64,000 nt of DNA from Nematopogon swammerdamellus (GCA_946902875.1 OX336337.1:2046001-2110000); one strand, 5' to 3'. Positions 31,295 to 42,029 are shown, counted from the first letter of the stretch. Numbers and translations: made by a program. The notes: generated from the sequence alone by a model not told the origin.

Positions 31295-31402
31295 ATAGGC
31301 TGTGTTTCCCGAATCCTTTAACCTGGGTGTCTTCAAACGTCGTATTAACAGGCTAGATAGCCTAGCAACAGTCCGCAAATGTTCTGGCATGGCACCTAAC
31401 TG
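31295..31402 (+). pseudogene. LINE RT C-terminal remnant
   Basis: Encodes VFPESFNLGVFKRRINRL, then SLATVRKCSGMAPN and a stop. This is the FPxSFNLGxFKxRVN-type end of Jockey/CR1-like LINE proteins. About 30 residues remain. The SINE C tail starts within the last codons, so this LINE end and the SINE C tail adjoin, which may mean they share a 3' end or that one inserted in the other. Confidence 0.65.
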
Positions 31403-31488
31403 AGCGAGGAGAGGTTATTTTGGCTCTGTCGACTGCACCATTGGTCTCTCGGCACAGAAACCCACGTCGGCTTACATAAAAAAAACAT
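31385..31488 (+). repeat. SINE C tail
   Basis: TGGCATGGCACCTAACTGAG, GGCTCTGTCGACTGCACC, GGTCTCTCGGCACAG, ending GGCTTACATAAAAA. Parallel in layout to the SINE A tail. Confidence 0.75.
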
Positions 31489-31859
31489 GTAGATAGCACA
31501 GAAGAAAAATCATTCATTACTGATCGTGCTTCATAAATCATGCAACTATCTCCTTTCATATCATTTCGCGTAATCCAGAATTGTAGGGAGTTTTCTTATT
31601 TTCCCGCACGTTATTCTTCGCTTAAAAATATCTGCCTCCAATGCTATAAACATGACAAAAAATCACATATAAAAATCAATTCGATAAATGGAAGTGCCCT
31701 CTCGATATTGATCAAATACTTACGTTGGCTTTGTGTAGAAAACGTTTGCGGTTTGATCTACGTCTATGTACTTAGGTGATTAAATGAAAATAAGTTTTGA
31801 CGTGAATTCGATGAAAGTTTCACGCTTCACAACAAGGGGGGGCATTCCAGAAATTTGGC
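31489..31859. other. No recognised feature
   Basis: AT-rich. The open frame at 31,540-31,779 has no motif. Confidence 0.4.
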
Positions 31860-32235
31860 GACATAAAGTGCGTGTGACTCGAATCTCAAGAAGTTTACCA
31901 TCAATATTACTCACCTGACAGATTCAGTTTTAATATATGTAATACTTCATCTATCAGCGCAGATAGATAGCTTTTTGAAAACACGATTTGATTAACTTCG
32001 CTCGATAGAAAAAAATCATGAACATGCCTCGGCTTTGGAAAAAATATATTTTATTTGTTGAATATTTTATTTCAGTCGGTAGCTTTTTACTTTTTTGTTT
32101 CGATCCGTAGTTATGGAACAAAAAAAAATAAAACCCTAATTTTTGATTGATTGATTGTGTTGCATCCTATCCAACCACAAATTACCAGCGAAAGCGGGGC
32201 CTTGAAAGAGGTGTACGGGTGATTACGGGTTTAAT
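31860..32235 (-). repeat. Element G, copy 2
   Basis: Inverse of 22,250-22,700: TCGAATCTCAAGAAGTTTACC, CACCTGACAGATTCAGTTTT, GATTAACTTCGCTCGATAG, TTTGTTTCGATCCGTAGTT, TTTTTGATTGATTGATTGTG. Confidence 0.75.
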
Positions 32236-32597
32236 ATCTAAAATGTTCGATCCTCTACAAAGCATTATTTAACTAGATCGAAATATCGAACAAATATTTC
32301 TTGCTTTCGCTGAAACTGAAGCTCAAACCGAAAATGCATTGCGCGGTTTAATACGCGCCATATTGAAAACCACCCAAGAGCAAATATCACAAATTAAGCG
32401 AGAAATCGAGCCCGGTCTAGCGAGAAATGGCTCGAATAAAAGTCCACACAAGCGAATAATACTCCCGTGATTATTCCGCAGCTTTGTAGGCAGAACTTGG
32501 GCTCATATTTAAGTGGCACCGGTGTGTGAACGGCTAGTCCGCTGATATTATGGGCGGTACGGGAAGCATTTGATTACAGCTTAAAGCTTTATTACAA
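32236..32597. other. Unassigned; short open frame without start codon
   Basis: On the plus strand about 32,274-32,470 is open for 65 codons (AETEAQTENALRGLIRAIL, QEQISQIKREIEPGLARN). It is helical and charged, but has no ATG and only a weak acceptor-like TTTAACTAG before it. Too weak to call a gene. Confidence 0.3.
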
Positions 32598-33060
32598 AAC
32601 TAGCCCCGCGTGAAATTCGTATTAAAAAAAACACATTGAACCGACTATAACCCTAAAAAGTTATTAATAATGTTTTGATCTTGAGTAGAAGGCGGTACAA
32701 AAGCACAAAGCACCATCAATAAATTTTCAGGTGTGATTTTGTACCGCCTTCTACTCAAGATCAATTCTAGATTTGAAGTCGGTTCAATGTTTTTTAAAAC
32801 AAGTTTTTTTTTTATTTCACTTCACATAATATTAAAATCGGCTGACGGGAAGTGGGTAATTCCTAAGTGTGAAAGTGTTCATCCCTAAATTACCCACCGT
32901 TAGGGGTGGAATGAAAGGACTACCCCTGAGATATTCTCTAAAAGAATCATTAAATTTCGTTGAGAATTGGCGGAGAAATCGAGTAACACACACAAAAAAA
33001 AGCCATACAGACTATTTGAGAACTTCCTCCTTTTTTGGAAGTAGGTTCAAAAGAAGAAAG
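32598..33060 (+). repeat. Element O with fold-back 5' part
   Basis: 5' end ACTAGCCCCGCGTGAAATTCG. Then arms around 32,660-32,800 (GATCTTGAGTAGAAGGCGG ... CCGCCTTCTACTCAAGATC, and ACATTGAACCGACT ... AAGTCGGTTCAATG). Body with GACGGGAAGTGGGTAATTCC, ending CTTCCTCCTTTTTTGGAAG. The inverse order is at 46,753-47,125. Confidence 0.82.
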
Positions 33061-33267
33061 TAAGTAAGCCCGCTACGGTACAACTTTATTTCGGCGCGCG
33101 GAACAATTCGGTTTGTATGAGATCCATATGTTACCGTAACCGGAACAGAATTTTATTTAGACTATCTTGTGTCGCGTATTAATTGTGCTTGTACTAAGTT
33201 TCATCGAAGTCGGATGATCGGTTTAAGAGTTATGGACGAACATAGATACATACATACTATACTTTTG

Positions 33268-33411
33268 TCAGCCTCGATAGCTCAGTGGTGCAGACCGTCG
33301 ACTGTCGCTATTGATGGTTAAGAAACGCTGGGCCGGTCAGTACTTGGAAGCCCGTTCGTTGGAGGCTGACCGTGGTTCGGATTCCACGTAAAACTGTAGG
33401 TCCCTTCTAGT
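33268..33411 (+). repeat. SINE B head alone
   Basis: TTGTCAGCCTCGATAGCTCAG, a 5S-like part with GGTTAAGAAACGCTGG, GGTTCGGATTCC and CTGTAGGTCCCTTC, then unrelated DNA. Only the pol III promoter part of the SINE is present. Confidence 0.85.
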
Positions 33412-34082
33412 GGGCATGTTAATGCAATCATTTCATGAGAACCTTGCAAATCTTTAACAAAGGATGCCGCTTGGCACAGGTGTACCTATTGGTGTTCTGA
33501 GCTGGTTTAGCCCTGGAGCCACGAGGAGCCACCGCGCAGGGGGGCAGGGTATAGGGGGGGGGCATCCGTCGGCCTTCGCAAAAAAAAGAGTTCTGAACAA
33601 AAATAAAAAAAAGAGTTTGTATTTTGGAAATAATTCGACATTTCATTAGTTGAAGTACGAGTGAGCCAACTGCATGTGTGTGTGTGTGTTGTGAAAGTAT
33701 CATACATACGCTCTGTAGCCGAGCTGTAACTCAAACGTTATTTGATATCGTTTAAACCGAATTTGACCCAAATTTACAACAACAGATGACACGGGTTTTG
33801 AACTTAGCCTGTATAAAGTTTCAAAACGATTCTGCCCGAGCTCTCCAGGCTAAACTAGACCCATAAAATGTTGTGCACAAACCCCACGCCGACATGGAAA
33901 TTATGAATGTCTGTAAATTATTCTGTCTCTGAGGGTAGAACAAAAATTGTGGCGTTAAATTAATGTCGTTACAGGACAAGGACGTTGTTAAAGTTTTTCG
34001 CTTACTTTATTTTATGGCGAGGACCGGGTCTGGCTTGATGGCCATAAAAACGCAGTATTTTTTTTTATTTTAATAGAATACT
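33412..34082. other. No recognised gene
   Basis: Contains a G-run at 33,540-33,562 and (GT)n at 33,677-33,690. No family match. Confidence 0.4.
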
Positions 34083-34340
34083 TTAACTTCTTACCGCGGA
34101 TGCGTACCAATCGATTCTGCAGATCTTTCCTCTACAGAGCCGGTAAATTCTGGAACGCTCTCCCTGCTCATATATTCCACCCAAGTACAGTCTCGGATGC
34201 TTCAAGAGGGGGCGTGAATGGGCACCTGTCAGGCCGGCATGACATTCGTAACCCCCGCATACGACCGAATGTCCATGGGCGTCGTTAGACACGTTATGGG
34301 TGGCTCGGCGCCATATGTCGCGCTTTCAATAAAAAAATTA
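34083..34340 (+). pseudogene. Family J LINE C-terminus and 3' UTR
   Basis: Encodes TNRFCRSFLYRAGKFWNAL, PAHIFHPSTVSDASRGG and LSGRHDIRNPRIRPNVHGRR, then a stop. One shift relative to the 53,676-53,909 copy turns PKYRLGSFKRG into the odd middle part. The 3' UTR GTCGTTAGACACGTTATGGG, CGGCGCCATATGTCGCGC and AATAAAAAA end it. Upstream is missing. This is the cleanest C-terminus of the family in the window. Confidence 0.82.
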
Positions 34341-35039
34341 AAATAAAATATTTCTTCATCTATATTTTAGTAGTACCTATCTATTATTGTGATAAATTTT
34401 AATGTGGTCGTGTTGTACCAAAATTCCGTAATTGGGCAAGTCTTGACAGATCTTATTAGAGACATTTCATTTCATTGTAAATATTCCTACTGAATCTCCA
34501 GTGGCAGTAACTCAGTTGCCTACAGTTTGAGCCTACTGCAAGGGGCAAGGAACAAGGACCTAAGGTTTTTTATAGTGCATCATAACATGAATTGTATAAT
34601 GTAATGACAGAGATGATTAAATACTCTCGATTTTACCACCACTAAATGCGAATTTGTCAACGTGTCAACGTAACAGAAAATTTAGAGAGAGAGGTCGAAA
34701 GTGCACAATTGGCGACTTCATTTCGCTCTTCCATGTTTACCACAAAGCTGTCAGGTCTACCCCTTCCCTCAACCCCTGCTACCTACTACGCCCCCGAGAA
34801 TGTCAACACTTACCCCCTAAGTAGGCACTCTTAGACTAGGTCGGTAAATCCAATCGCAGCCGACGCGAGACTCTGATAAATTTGTTTTTTGCGGAGCGAC
34901 GGAGGATAAAAAAAATAGTGTATTGTGGGAGAAGTGAGGTAAGAATATAAGTCGTTGGTGAAAAACGGCCAGTATTAATGGAGTAGAACAGAATAGAAGG
35001 AAGTAGAATGAAATTGTTCATTGTATTTAGACGAAAGCA
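34341..35039. other. Unassigned, with a SINE A scrap
   Basis: 34,506-34,573 (minus) matches SINE A body (TTTGAGCCTACTGCAAGGGG, GGACCTAAGG). The rest is not recognised; the open frame at 34,646-34,834 lacks motifs. Confidence 0.4.
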
Positions 35040-35460
35040 TGAAAGTAGGATAAATGCTGTGAAAAAGCGCGTGTTGAGGACTATGTTCGGAGTTAGGTAA
35101 AATTAAAGATAGATGGAGAAATAGTATAGTGCGATAGCGTTTTCTTCTGAAAGAAGATAATTGACAAGAATTGAGAAAGGAATGCTTCGGTGGTTCGGTC
35201 ATGTTGAAAGAATGAATGTTAGGAGACTAAAGAAAGGAATTTATGGAGCGAATATGAAGGGAAGAGTCGGGAAGGGTCGCTCTAGATGCATGTACCGGGA
35301 CCGGGACCAGATCGGGCATGTGCTCAAAAAGTGTCAAGTGTGTAGTACCGGAAAGCGACGAGCATGTACCTATGAAGAACATTATAAGAGTGGAAGAGGC
35401 GGCAGAGGTGTGTCAGGATCGTGGCACGTGGAAATCAGTTGTCTGTTGAAATGTATGTAT
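35040..35460 (+). pseudogene. Family Q LINE, RT C-terminus
   Basis: Readable residues: RINAVKKRVLRTMFGVR, then after a stop and frame changes IEKGMLRWFGHVERMN and HVLKKCQVCSTGKRRAC. The phrase LRWFGHVERM is a hallmark of the C-terminal tail of many non-LTR reverse transcriptases. The 3' part (GATCGTGGCACGTGGAAATC) continues into the UTR. A short duplication CGGGACCGGGACC is visible near 35,300. The sister copy is at 47,860-48,125. Frames are broken several times, so it is a dead copy. Confidence 0.8.
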
Positions 35461-35690
35461 GTATGTTGTTTATTGTTTATTGAGCACTCTTAAGGCATCC
35501 GCTTCGATCACAGCAACGAAGAAGAGCCGACCAGAAACTTCGCAGGGTAAATTTTCCCCTAAATATTTATAGAAAGTATTTTAGTGATTCTTCACATAAA
35601 TTTAAATACAATATTGAAAGAAATATGTCAAAATTGATGAATTAGAATGAAGTGGGGTATAATGAGGAGTTAGACAATGGAATGGATTTA
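35461..35690. other. Unassigned; LINE-tail-like on the minus strand
   Basis: (ATGT)n at 35,452-35,466, then GGCATCCGCTTCGATCACAG. It could be the end of a minus-strand LINE; not proven. Confidence 0.3.
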
Positions 35691-36187
35691 TTCAAAAAAA
35701 AGTTTTAAAAAACATAAAACCGACTTCCTAAAAAAAGTAAAACTAAAAAACTATTTAAAATAAAAATATAAAAACCGCCTTCAAAAATATATGAAATAAA
35801 AACCTAAAAAAAAAAACGAACCCTAGAGTTGAAGGCGGTGCTAAAAAGGCTACACAAATCACAAAGGATATTATCATCCGCTCATGTTTTCTTTCATGCA
35901 TCATTTTGCTTGCTTTAGCACCGCCTTCAACTCTAGGGTTCGTTTTTTTTTTTAGGTTTTTATTTCATATATTTTTGAAGGCGGTTTTTATATTTTTATT
36001 TTAAATAGTTTTTTAGTTTTACTTTTTTTAGGAAGTCGGTTTTATGTTTTTTAAAACTTTTTTTTTATTTCACAGTTTTTTTTAGTAATTTTTTGCTATT
36101 AATGTACTCGGCGGAATCGCTCGGCCTTCGGCCTCGCGATTCCGCCTCGCTTTCCAATCCGATCTTGACCCAATTAAAATAGGACCA

Positions 36188-36533
36188 CGTCAGCTTCGAT
36201 AGCTCAGTGGTGCAGACAGTCAACTGTCGCTATTGAATTTTAAGCAACGCTGGGTGCGGTCAGTGCTTAGATGGGTGACCGCTGACCGTTGGAGGCTGAC
36301 CAAGGTTCGGATTCCTCGTAAAACTGTAAGTCCCTTCCCTCGTAATTTTACTTGGTGGTAGGGTTTAACCTTCCCGGGTTGGTACCACCGCACTGAATTA
36401 AACGTCGGTCGAAACGGCTATGTAAATAGTTTGTGTTTTCCGACCAGTTCAGTGTAGTCAGCACGATCAAAGGGGGAAGCACTGACATGGCACTGGTGTT
36501 ATGGGCTGACATCACGGACGTTGTAGGTGATGT
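36188..36533 (+). repeat. SINE B, lacking the last 30 bp
   Basis: GTCAGCTTCGATAGCTCAGTGG, TTTAAGCAACGCTGGGTGCGG, TTAGATGGGTGACCGCTG, GGTTCGGATTCC, body, TGACATCACGGACGTTGTAGG. It stops at GTGATGT, where element F starts. Inserted in element O. Confidence 0.9.
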
Positions 36534-36903
36534 TGCAGAACTTAGTAGAATGGACAGACATAAACGTGTTACGGAAGCCTACTTTTATTATAAAATAACC
36601 GTCGGAGGACCTTGGTTGAAAATTGTAAAATTTAGTAGAACGGATAGACATGCATATGTTACGGAACCCTACATTCATTTTGCAGAACTTAGTAGAATGG
36701 ACAGACATAAACGTGTTACGGAACCCTACTTAACAGTTGCACTCCGGGAGTGCCGGCAGATCCCGTGCCACTCTAACTTAACCCTTAACGCAATGACTTA
36801 AGGTTTCATTTTAAAAATGACGCTGACGCGATGTCGCGAGTTATACATTTTTACCCACCTAAAAAAGTGCCAAGAGCCGCTAAAGAAGTTTTCACTTCAA
36901 AAA
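36534..36903 (+). repeat. Element F, copy 1
   Basis: GCAGAACTTAGTAGAATGG, ATAACCGTCGGAGGACCTTGG, AGTTGCACTCCGGGAGTGCC, GCAGATCCCGTGCCAC, ending AAAGAAGTTTTCACTTCAAAA. The copy at 58,735-59,167 has one more internal repeat. An open frame crosses it, but it is repetitive and unrecognised. Confidence 0.85.
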
Positions 36904-37329
36904 CCTCAGGGTTATCCCCTTTCAAATAAAAAAAAAAAGAATTTTCAAAATCGGCCCACAATTGACGGAGTAATCGCGTAACAAACATCCAAAAAAAGAA
37001 AACATACCGTCGAATTGAGAATCTTTTAGGTCTAAAGTAAATTTCTCGTGAAGACAAATGCAACGAGCCCAAACACGATGGGTTTATCATGTGTAGTTTA
37101 GGAGTTCCTATGGCCACCTTCTGTCTCCATCATCAAACCAGCTCGATGGTACTCGGTACAGTAGGTACTGGCCAGGTACCATAATAAATTAATCGCCGGT
37201 CGGAAAAGATAAAAAAATTTCAAATTTAGAATATTCATGAAACAAGGGTCCGAATATGTATCACTAGTATATCGATTCATGTATTTCAACAGGACAGAGA
37301 AAATTTCAAAATATTAGGTATTTAATACT

Positions 37330-37850
37330 TTTTAGTTTTTTTTTTTTTGTTTTTTGGAAATCGGTTTAATATTTTTTAAAACAGTTTTTATTTCATTCTT
37401 TTTAGTAATATTACATAAAAAAGAATAATCGAAATCGATTGAAGTGGTACAGAATTATTCGCCATATGTGTCAGACTGCAAATTGCTGAATAAGTCCACA
37501 TCACAAATGTTTTGCTGAAGGTAACCACACACCATACTAATTTATCAAACTGAAAATTGCCGAAAACGACCACATCACAAGTTTTGCTGAAGGTAACCAC
37601 ACACCATAGTATTATGCTGATTTTTCGAAAACCACTGAACCAATTTCGATAAAATTGAAATGGGACCACCTCGGAAGTATGACCTAACTAACAAAAAAAG
37701 AATTTTCTAAATCGGCCCTCAATTGACGGAGAAATCGTGTTACAAACATACAAAAAAATAAAAATAAAAAAAAAAATAAAAAAAAAAAAACATACAGACG
37801 AATTGAGAACCTCCTCCTTTTTTGGAAGTCGGTTAAAAAATGAGACAAAA
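37330..37850 (+). repeat. Element O with an internal direct repeat
   Basis: TTTTTGGAAATCGGTTTAAT to GAGAACCTCCTCCTTTTTTGG and AAGTCGGTTAAAAAA. In the middle, CCACATCACAA ... TTTTGCTGAAGGTAACCACACACC occurs twice (37,496-37,534 and 37,571-37,608). Confidence 0.8.
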
Positions 37851-37867
37851 TGTTTATGTAAACGAAC

Positions 37868-37965
37868 ATTGGTGGCTGTGCCGAGGAACGAATGGTGCAG
37901 TCGACAGAGCCAAAAACCCCTCTCCACGCGAAACTACGCTCAGAGAGGCGCCATGCCAGCAGATT
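37868..37965 (-). repeat. SINE C tail
   Basis: GGTGGCTGTGCCGAGGAACG, GTGCAGTCGACAGAGCC, GCGAAACTACGCTCAGAGAGG, CGCCATGCCAGC. It directly follows element O. Confidence 0.78.
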
Positions 37966-38543
37966 TGCTGACTGCATCCATATCTAAAATATCAAAATCC
38001 TAGAATTTACTCAGACTTCAAGGCCGTGACAGACGGACAGAAGGACGGAATGACGGACGACTTTATAAAGGTTCCGTGTTATACCTATGAAATCATAAAA
38101 AGCTCGTCTGTAACATTAGACCTGTACAAACATAGAAGTAACCTAAAGAAATATCAGGTATCCACTGGACCAACAACTACCTCGTTAGTCCCACATTACT
38201 TCTCTCTCTCTGTGTGTGTCGAATGTCTTCAAATAGGTACCTTTCTTTTCGATATTCAGATTCCAGTGCTGGATTGTTTTCCGGGCGATTTCACAAATGT
38301 TCTTTATAAAGGCTACAAGGACACGGTATGAAAAGGTAATTGTTTAGAGCCCTTTGATGAAAATAAGGACACGATAAACAGTTTGTAGGCAAAAAATTGC
38401 TTGAAGGGTGTGTAGGTGCAGAATGAAATAACAGTAATTATAATTAATTTTATGTCATTCGGTAAACTTACAGCCATTCTGCACAGCACAGTAGGCATTA
38501 AGTTCACGTTTTGTAAAAATTTTATGTGCAATAATGTAGACGA
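37966..38543. other. No recognised gene
   Basis: 38,025-38,075 (GACAGACGGACAGAAGGACGG ... GGTTCCGTG) may be a decayed K piece. Open frames on both strands show no motif. Confidence 0.35.
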
Positions 38544-39285
38544 CATTTTAATTTAATTTTATTTATTTATTTTCACATTTTTACCATATTTATATTAATT
38601 TTACATATTTTATAATATTATACAAAAACTTATAAAAATACACAAAATTAATAAAAATCTAAATAAAAACGGTAAATATCCGCCGGCGGCGGGAGGCAGG
38701 CCTCCAAGCACGCCGGCGGGTGCAGGCCGTGGCTACGGAGCTCTCCGAGACGACGCGAGGCAAGCTACGAGCGATAGGTGGTGGTACTAGACACGTAGGC
38801 CACCACCACCCCCATCTCGGAGAGCTCCGTATCCGCCGGGCTGCGGGGCGACGTCACGCAGCTCTTCTATACTGGAAGGCCTCTTGCGTGCGTCGCTGTG
38901 GCGCACGGCGCTGCACCGGTAGCGGAGGCTGCAAGCGGGCGGGACACAGGGCCGCGATAGCCCCAAGCTAACCGGTGGCGGCGGACTTCGTCCCTTCGTA
39001 GCTGGTGTGGCGGGGCGCGTCCCTGGTTCGCCACCCTCACCGGCAGACGCGGGCGATGGAGTAGCAAACCGTGGTGGATTGTGTGCGCTGCTGGTGTTGA
39101 AAGAAGCGGCAGGTCTTGTCATTGGATCCTCCGGCCACACCGCGAGGAGGGCGAGGCCTCGGGAGAGGCGCTGTTGACTCGGACGCGTTGCATCACTGGT
39201 CCCTCCTCTGACACAGCGGGGTGGTGAGGCGCTGAGGCGGTGTCGCCGGTATTCCGCTGCCGAGGCTGTCGACGACTAGTTTTAT
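38544..39285 (-). mobile_element. GC-rich element H, longer copy
   Basis: The minus-strand 3' end is AT-rich (GTGAAAATAAATAAATAAA). Then, reading 5'-ward, comes the same GC-rich hairpin (GGAGCTCTCCGAG / CTCGGAGAGCTCC, 38,733-38,835) as in 17,092-17,630. It reaches further 5' than copy 1, with a long minus-strand frame (39,140-38,787) rich in Pro/Ser/Arg, ending GGYGALRDGGGGGLRV. I do not know the protein. Such a basic, Pro-rich frame could be ORF1-like, but no zinc knuckle is visible. Confidence 0.65.
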
Positions 39286-40450
39286 AAAATTTTCATTTTC
39301 CGAAGAAAATTTTTACACCCTGTCAGTCTGACAGCTTTTCTTCTTTTTCAAATTTTATTTTATTATTAAATATCTTAATTAACTTCTGTTGGATAAATAT
39401 AAGCATACAAATAATATTCTATTATTCTTTTGAGTTTTTTGCTACTTTTTTTTTTATCGGAAGCTCGACATATGGCGCGCGCCAGACTAACGCAGAGGCG
39501 TAGTGTAGACTACCTAATACATTTCACTGTACTAATCAACTCTCAAACATACAAACGTTGGCGGGAAGAATTCTCTATAAGGAATAAGTCCGCCTTTGCA
39601 TCTCATATTTTTATTGTGCTTATTTCTGTAAAATGTTTTTCGGGGCTAGAAACTATTTTCAATATATCAAATACGAATTTTAATCACAGCAACTGATACT
39701 CGTATTATTAACTTTTAATTTTAGAAACAGCATTATGTATTTTCTGACAAAATTTTGTTCTTACTGAATTTTCACGTTTATTTTACCACGTAGAGAATAC
39801 GGTATACTGTAGATAATATAATAATTACACATTATGAATTACACGATATCCTTTATAAATCCTTTACTAAAATGTACACTTATTTAAATCATATCGCGTA
39901 AAACCCGTGTAGTCGACTCCGTCACGTATTTAATACCCACGTAGGCAATAAGTAAGCCCATGTTTCGTATATATTATGTCTCTACGAAATCGTGCCTTTC
40001 TGAACTGACAAATTAACTAGGTACCTACTGAAACTCAACTTAATTTATCATTTTTCATTTTCGTTTATTTGGGAAATCAACAGCAGTTTTACAATAGGTG
40101 TGATTATGTATAGGTTGTACCATAGAAGCCAATTAAAGATTTCCACTGCTTCTTCCAAGACGAACACAGGCGATATTTTTTCCCATACAAAATAGACTTA
40201 CGGGATTTATGTTTTCCTAACCCCTAAATCGGTCAAGATTGTTTTATAATTTGTGTTTGTAATAAGGACAGTCTATTACCTATATGTAGCTGTAATTTTT
40301 TGTTTAGATTAAAAATACGAGGAAAGTGTAAAGAATTGGGTTTTCGAACGAAATCAATTTAATTTTTAATTTGTTGATGTCATGAAGTTCATTAAGCTGT
40401 ATTGACCTGTCTACTCTTAAGGCTGCGTATGATGCTAGAAAAGGACGCCA
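39286..40450. other. AT-rich, with one I-type LINE tail
   Basis: 39,524-39,640 (+) has CTCTCAAACATACAAACG, GGCGGGAAGAATTCTC and AATAAGTCCGCCTTTGC. The rest is unassigned. Confidence 0.5.
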
Positions 40451-40516
40451 CAACACAAACACAACACACCCCCTCTCACACACCCTTGCTCTTGCATACA
40501 TCCACCCACACCAATA

Positions 40517-40812
40517 CTCACATACCCTCACATACGCTCACACACCCTCACATACCCTCATATACCCTCACATACCCTCACATACTCTCACATACCCTAA
40601 CATACCCTCACATACTCTCACATACCCTAACATACCCTCACATTGCCCTCACATACCCTCACATACTCTCACATACCCTAACATACCCTCACATACCCTC
40701 ACATACTCTCACATACCCTAACATACCCTCACATACTCTCACATACCCTAACATACCCTCACATACTCTCACATACCCTAACATACCCTCACATACTCTC
40801 ACATACCCTCAC
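40517..40812 (+). repeat. Minisatellite, 10-bp unit CACATACCCT
   Basis: About 30 units; variants CACATACTCT and AACATACCCT give a higher-order 30-bp pattern (CACATACTCT-CACATACCCT-AACATACCCT) repeated from 40,577 on. It translates as a His/Pro/Thr repeat in one frame, but nothing suggests it is coding. Confidence 0.93.
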
Positions 40813-40903
40813 TCAGGCAGGAACGATGGCGTAACCGACGTACCCCAATCGTTTGTTTTGAAAATTGATTAGAAAACTTTTAATTGGCTTAGTTTTCTTT
40901 TCT

Positions 40904-41207
40904 ATAATGCGATATGGGTGGCTGAATATGCTAATATCACCTTCGAGAAGGTAGGTGCTATATACCGGAGATTATCTTTTGAATTACTGGCTATACTGGA
41001 CTAGGGGAGAACACAGCCGAACGCGGCTACAACTTGAGCCTACCACCTAGTAAGGGGCAAAGGAAATGGACCTATAGTTTTACACCGACCGGTTCGGAAA
41101 GGTAAAAAAAAAACTATTATGGGTGCCTGTCGGCCGAATCTGAGCCTCAGACTCTGCAATCAAGAGTTCAAGCAAAGACGGTGCCGAATATCCGCCGCAA
41201 ATTAAAA
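40904..41207 (-). repeat. SINE A, diverged with deletions
   Basis: GCGATATGGGTGGCTGAATA, TACTGGACTAGGGGAGAAC, GGCTACAACTTGAGCCTACC, GGCCGAATCTGAGCCTC, ATATCCGCCGC. Parts of body and head are missing. Confidence 0.82.
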
Positions 41208-41208
41208 A

Positions 41209-41586
41209 AAAATATATATTATGGAAACAGACACGGTTGGTTACACCACCTACAACATCCGTGATGTCAGCCCATAACAACGGGTGAACTAGGTGCCATG
41301 TCAGTGCTTCCCTTCATTTCATGTCGGTCACACTGCACTGGACGGAAAACACGAACTATTTACATAGCCGTTTCAACCGACCTTTCATTCAGTGCGGTGG
41401 TACCAACCCGGGCGGGTTAAACCCTACCACCTGGTAAGGTAAGAAGGGAAGGCACCTACGTTTTATGTGTAATTCGAACCACGGTCAGCCTCCAACGATC
41501 GAGCGGTCACCCTTCCAAGTACTGAGCGCGCCCAGGTGTGCTTAGCAACATTCGACCGACCGCACCGCTGATCTACCGTGGCTGAC
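41209..41586 (-). repeat. SINE B, head to tail
   Basis: ATTATGGAAACAGACACGG to CGCACCGCTGATCTACCG. All head parts are present, without the 5' module. Directly follows SINE A. Confidence 0.9.
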
Positions 41587-41628
41587 AAAAATTATGTTCA
41601 ATAGCCCGTCTATTTCATTTTCCCAATT

Positions 41629-41765
41629 AGTCTGACCACGGATACCGAAAATAAATATTTTATGATAGTGTCCGTGGTCAGATCGACTAGTCTGACCACG
41701 GACACTTTTTTGTGTCCGTGGTCAGATCAATCTAACTATCCAGTCTGACCACGGATACTGACCGA
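41629..41765. repeat. Five alternating inverted copies of a 15-mer
   Basis: TCTGACCACGGATAC (41,630), GTGTCCGTGGTCAGA (41,668), TCTGACCACGGACAC (41,691), GTGTCCGTGGTCAGA (41,712) and TCTGACCACGGATAC (41,743) alternate in direction. The middle pair forms a perfect stem with a TTTTTT loop. Confidence 0.9.
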
Positions 41766-42029
41766 TCTAGCCATCACATCTGTAATCTATGGTCACAGGC
41801 TTGGCTCGGCGCTGAAAACAATACATATTAAACGAAATTAAAGCAGAAAGCCTGTCGCGGCAGCAGAGCGCTCGCCTTTTCTCAAAAGAAGACGCCTTTT
41901 CCTTCATAGAAAAAACATTACACTCGAAGCGGATGCTCTCACGCGCTTACTTGCTTTTTCCTTTCTCGGGACGATCGCTCTGAATATTCGCGCGCATTTC
42001 TGATTGAAATGTAACGTAGAATACTTTTA
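41766..42029. other. No recognised feature
   Basis: Unique DNA of moderate GC. No family and no gene signal. Confidence 0.35.

Larger units (their letters stand above)
35690..37030 (+). repeat. Element O with near-perfect fold-back arms, interrupted
   Basis: Arms of about 150 bp: AAAACCGACTTCCT, TATAAAAACCGCCTTCAAAA and CGAACCCTAGAGTTGAAGGC on the left return inverted at 35,916-36,065 around a loop of about 90 bases. A GGAATCGC ... GCGATTCC hairpin (36,113-36,146) and body to TAGGACCAC (36,188) follow. SINE B and element F then intervene, and the O end resumes near 36,905 (CTTTCAAATAAAAAAAAAAAG, GAATTGAGAATC). Confidence 0.8.

Noticed and set aside
32274..32470. 65-codon helical frame
   Set aside because: No ATG, poor splice signals, length close to chance.
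40402..40872. 156-codon open frame rich in His/Pro/Thr
   Set aside because: It is the translation of a 10-bp minisatellite, whose unit keeps frames open by chance.
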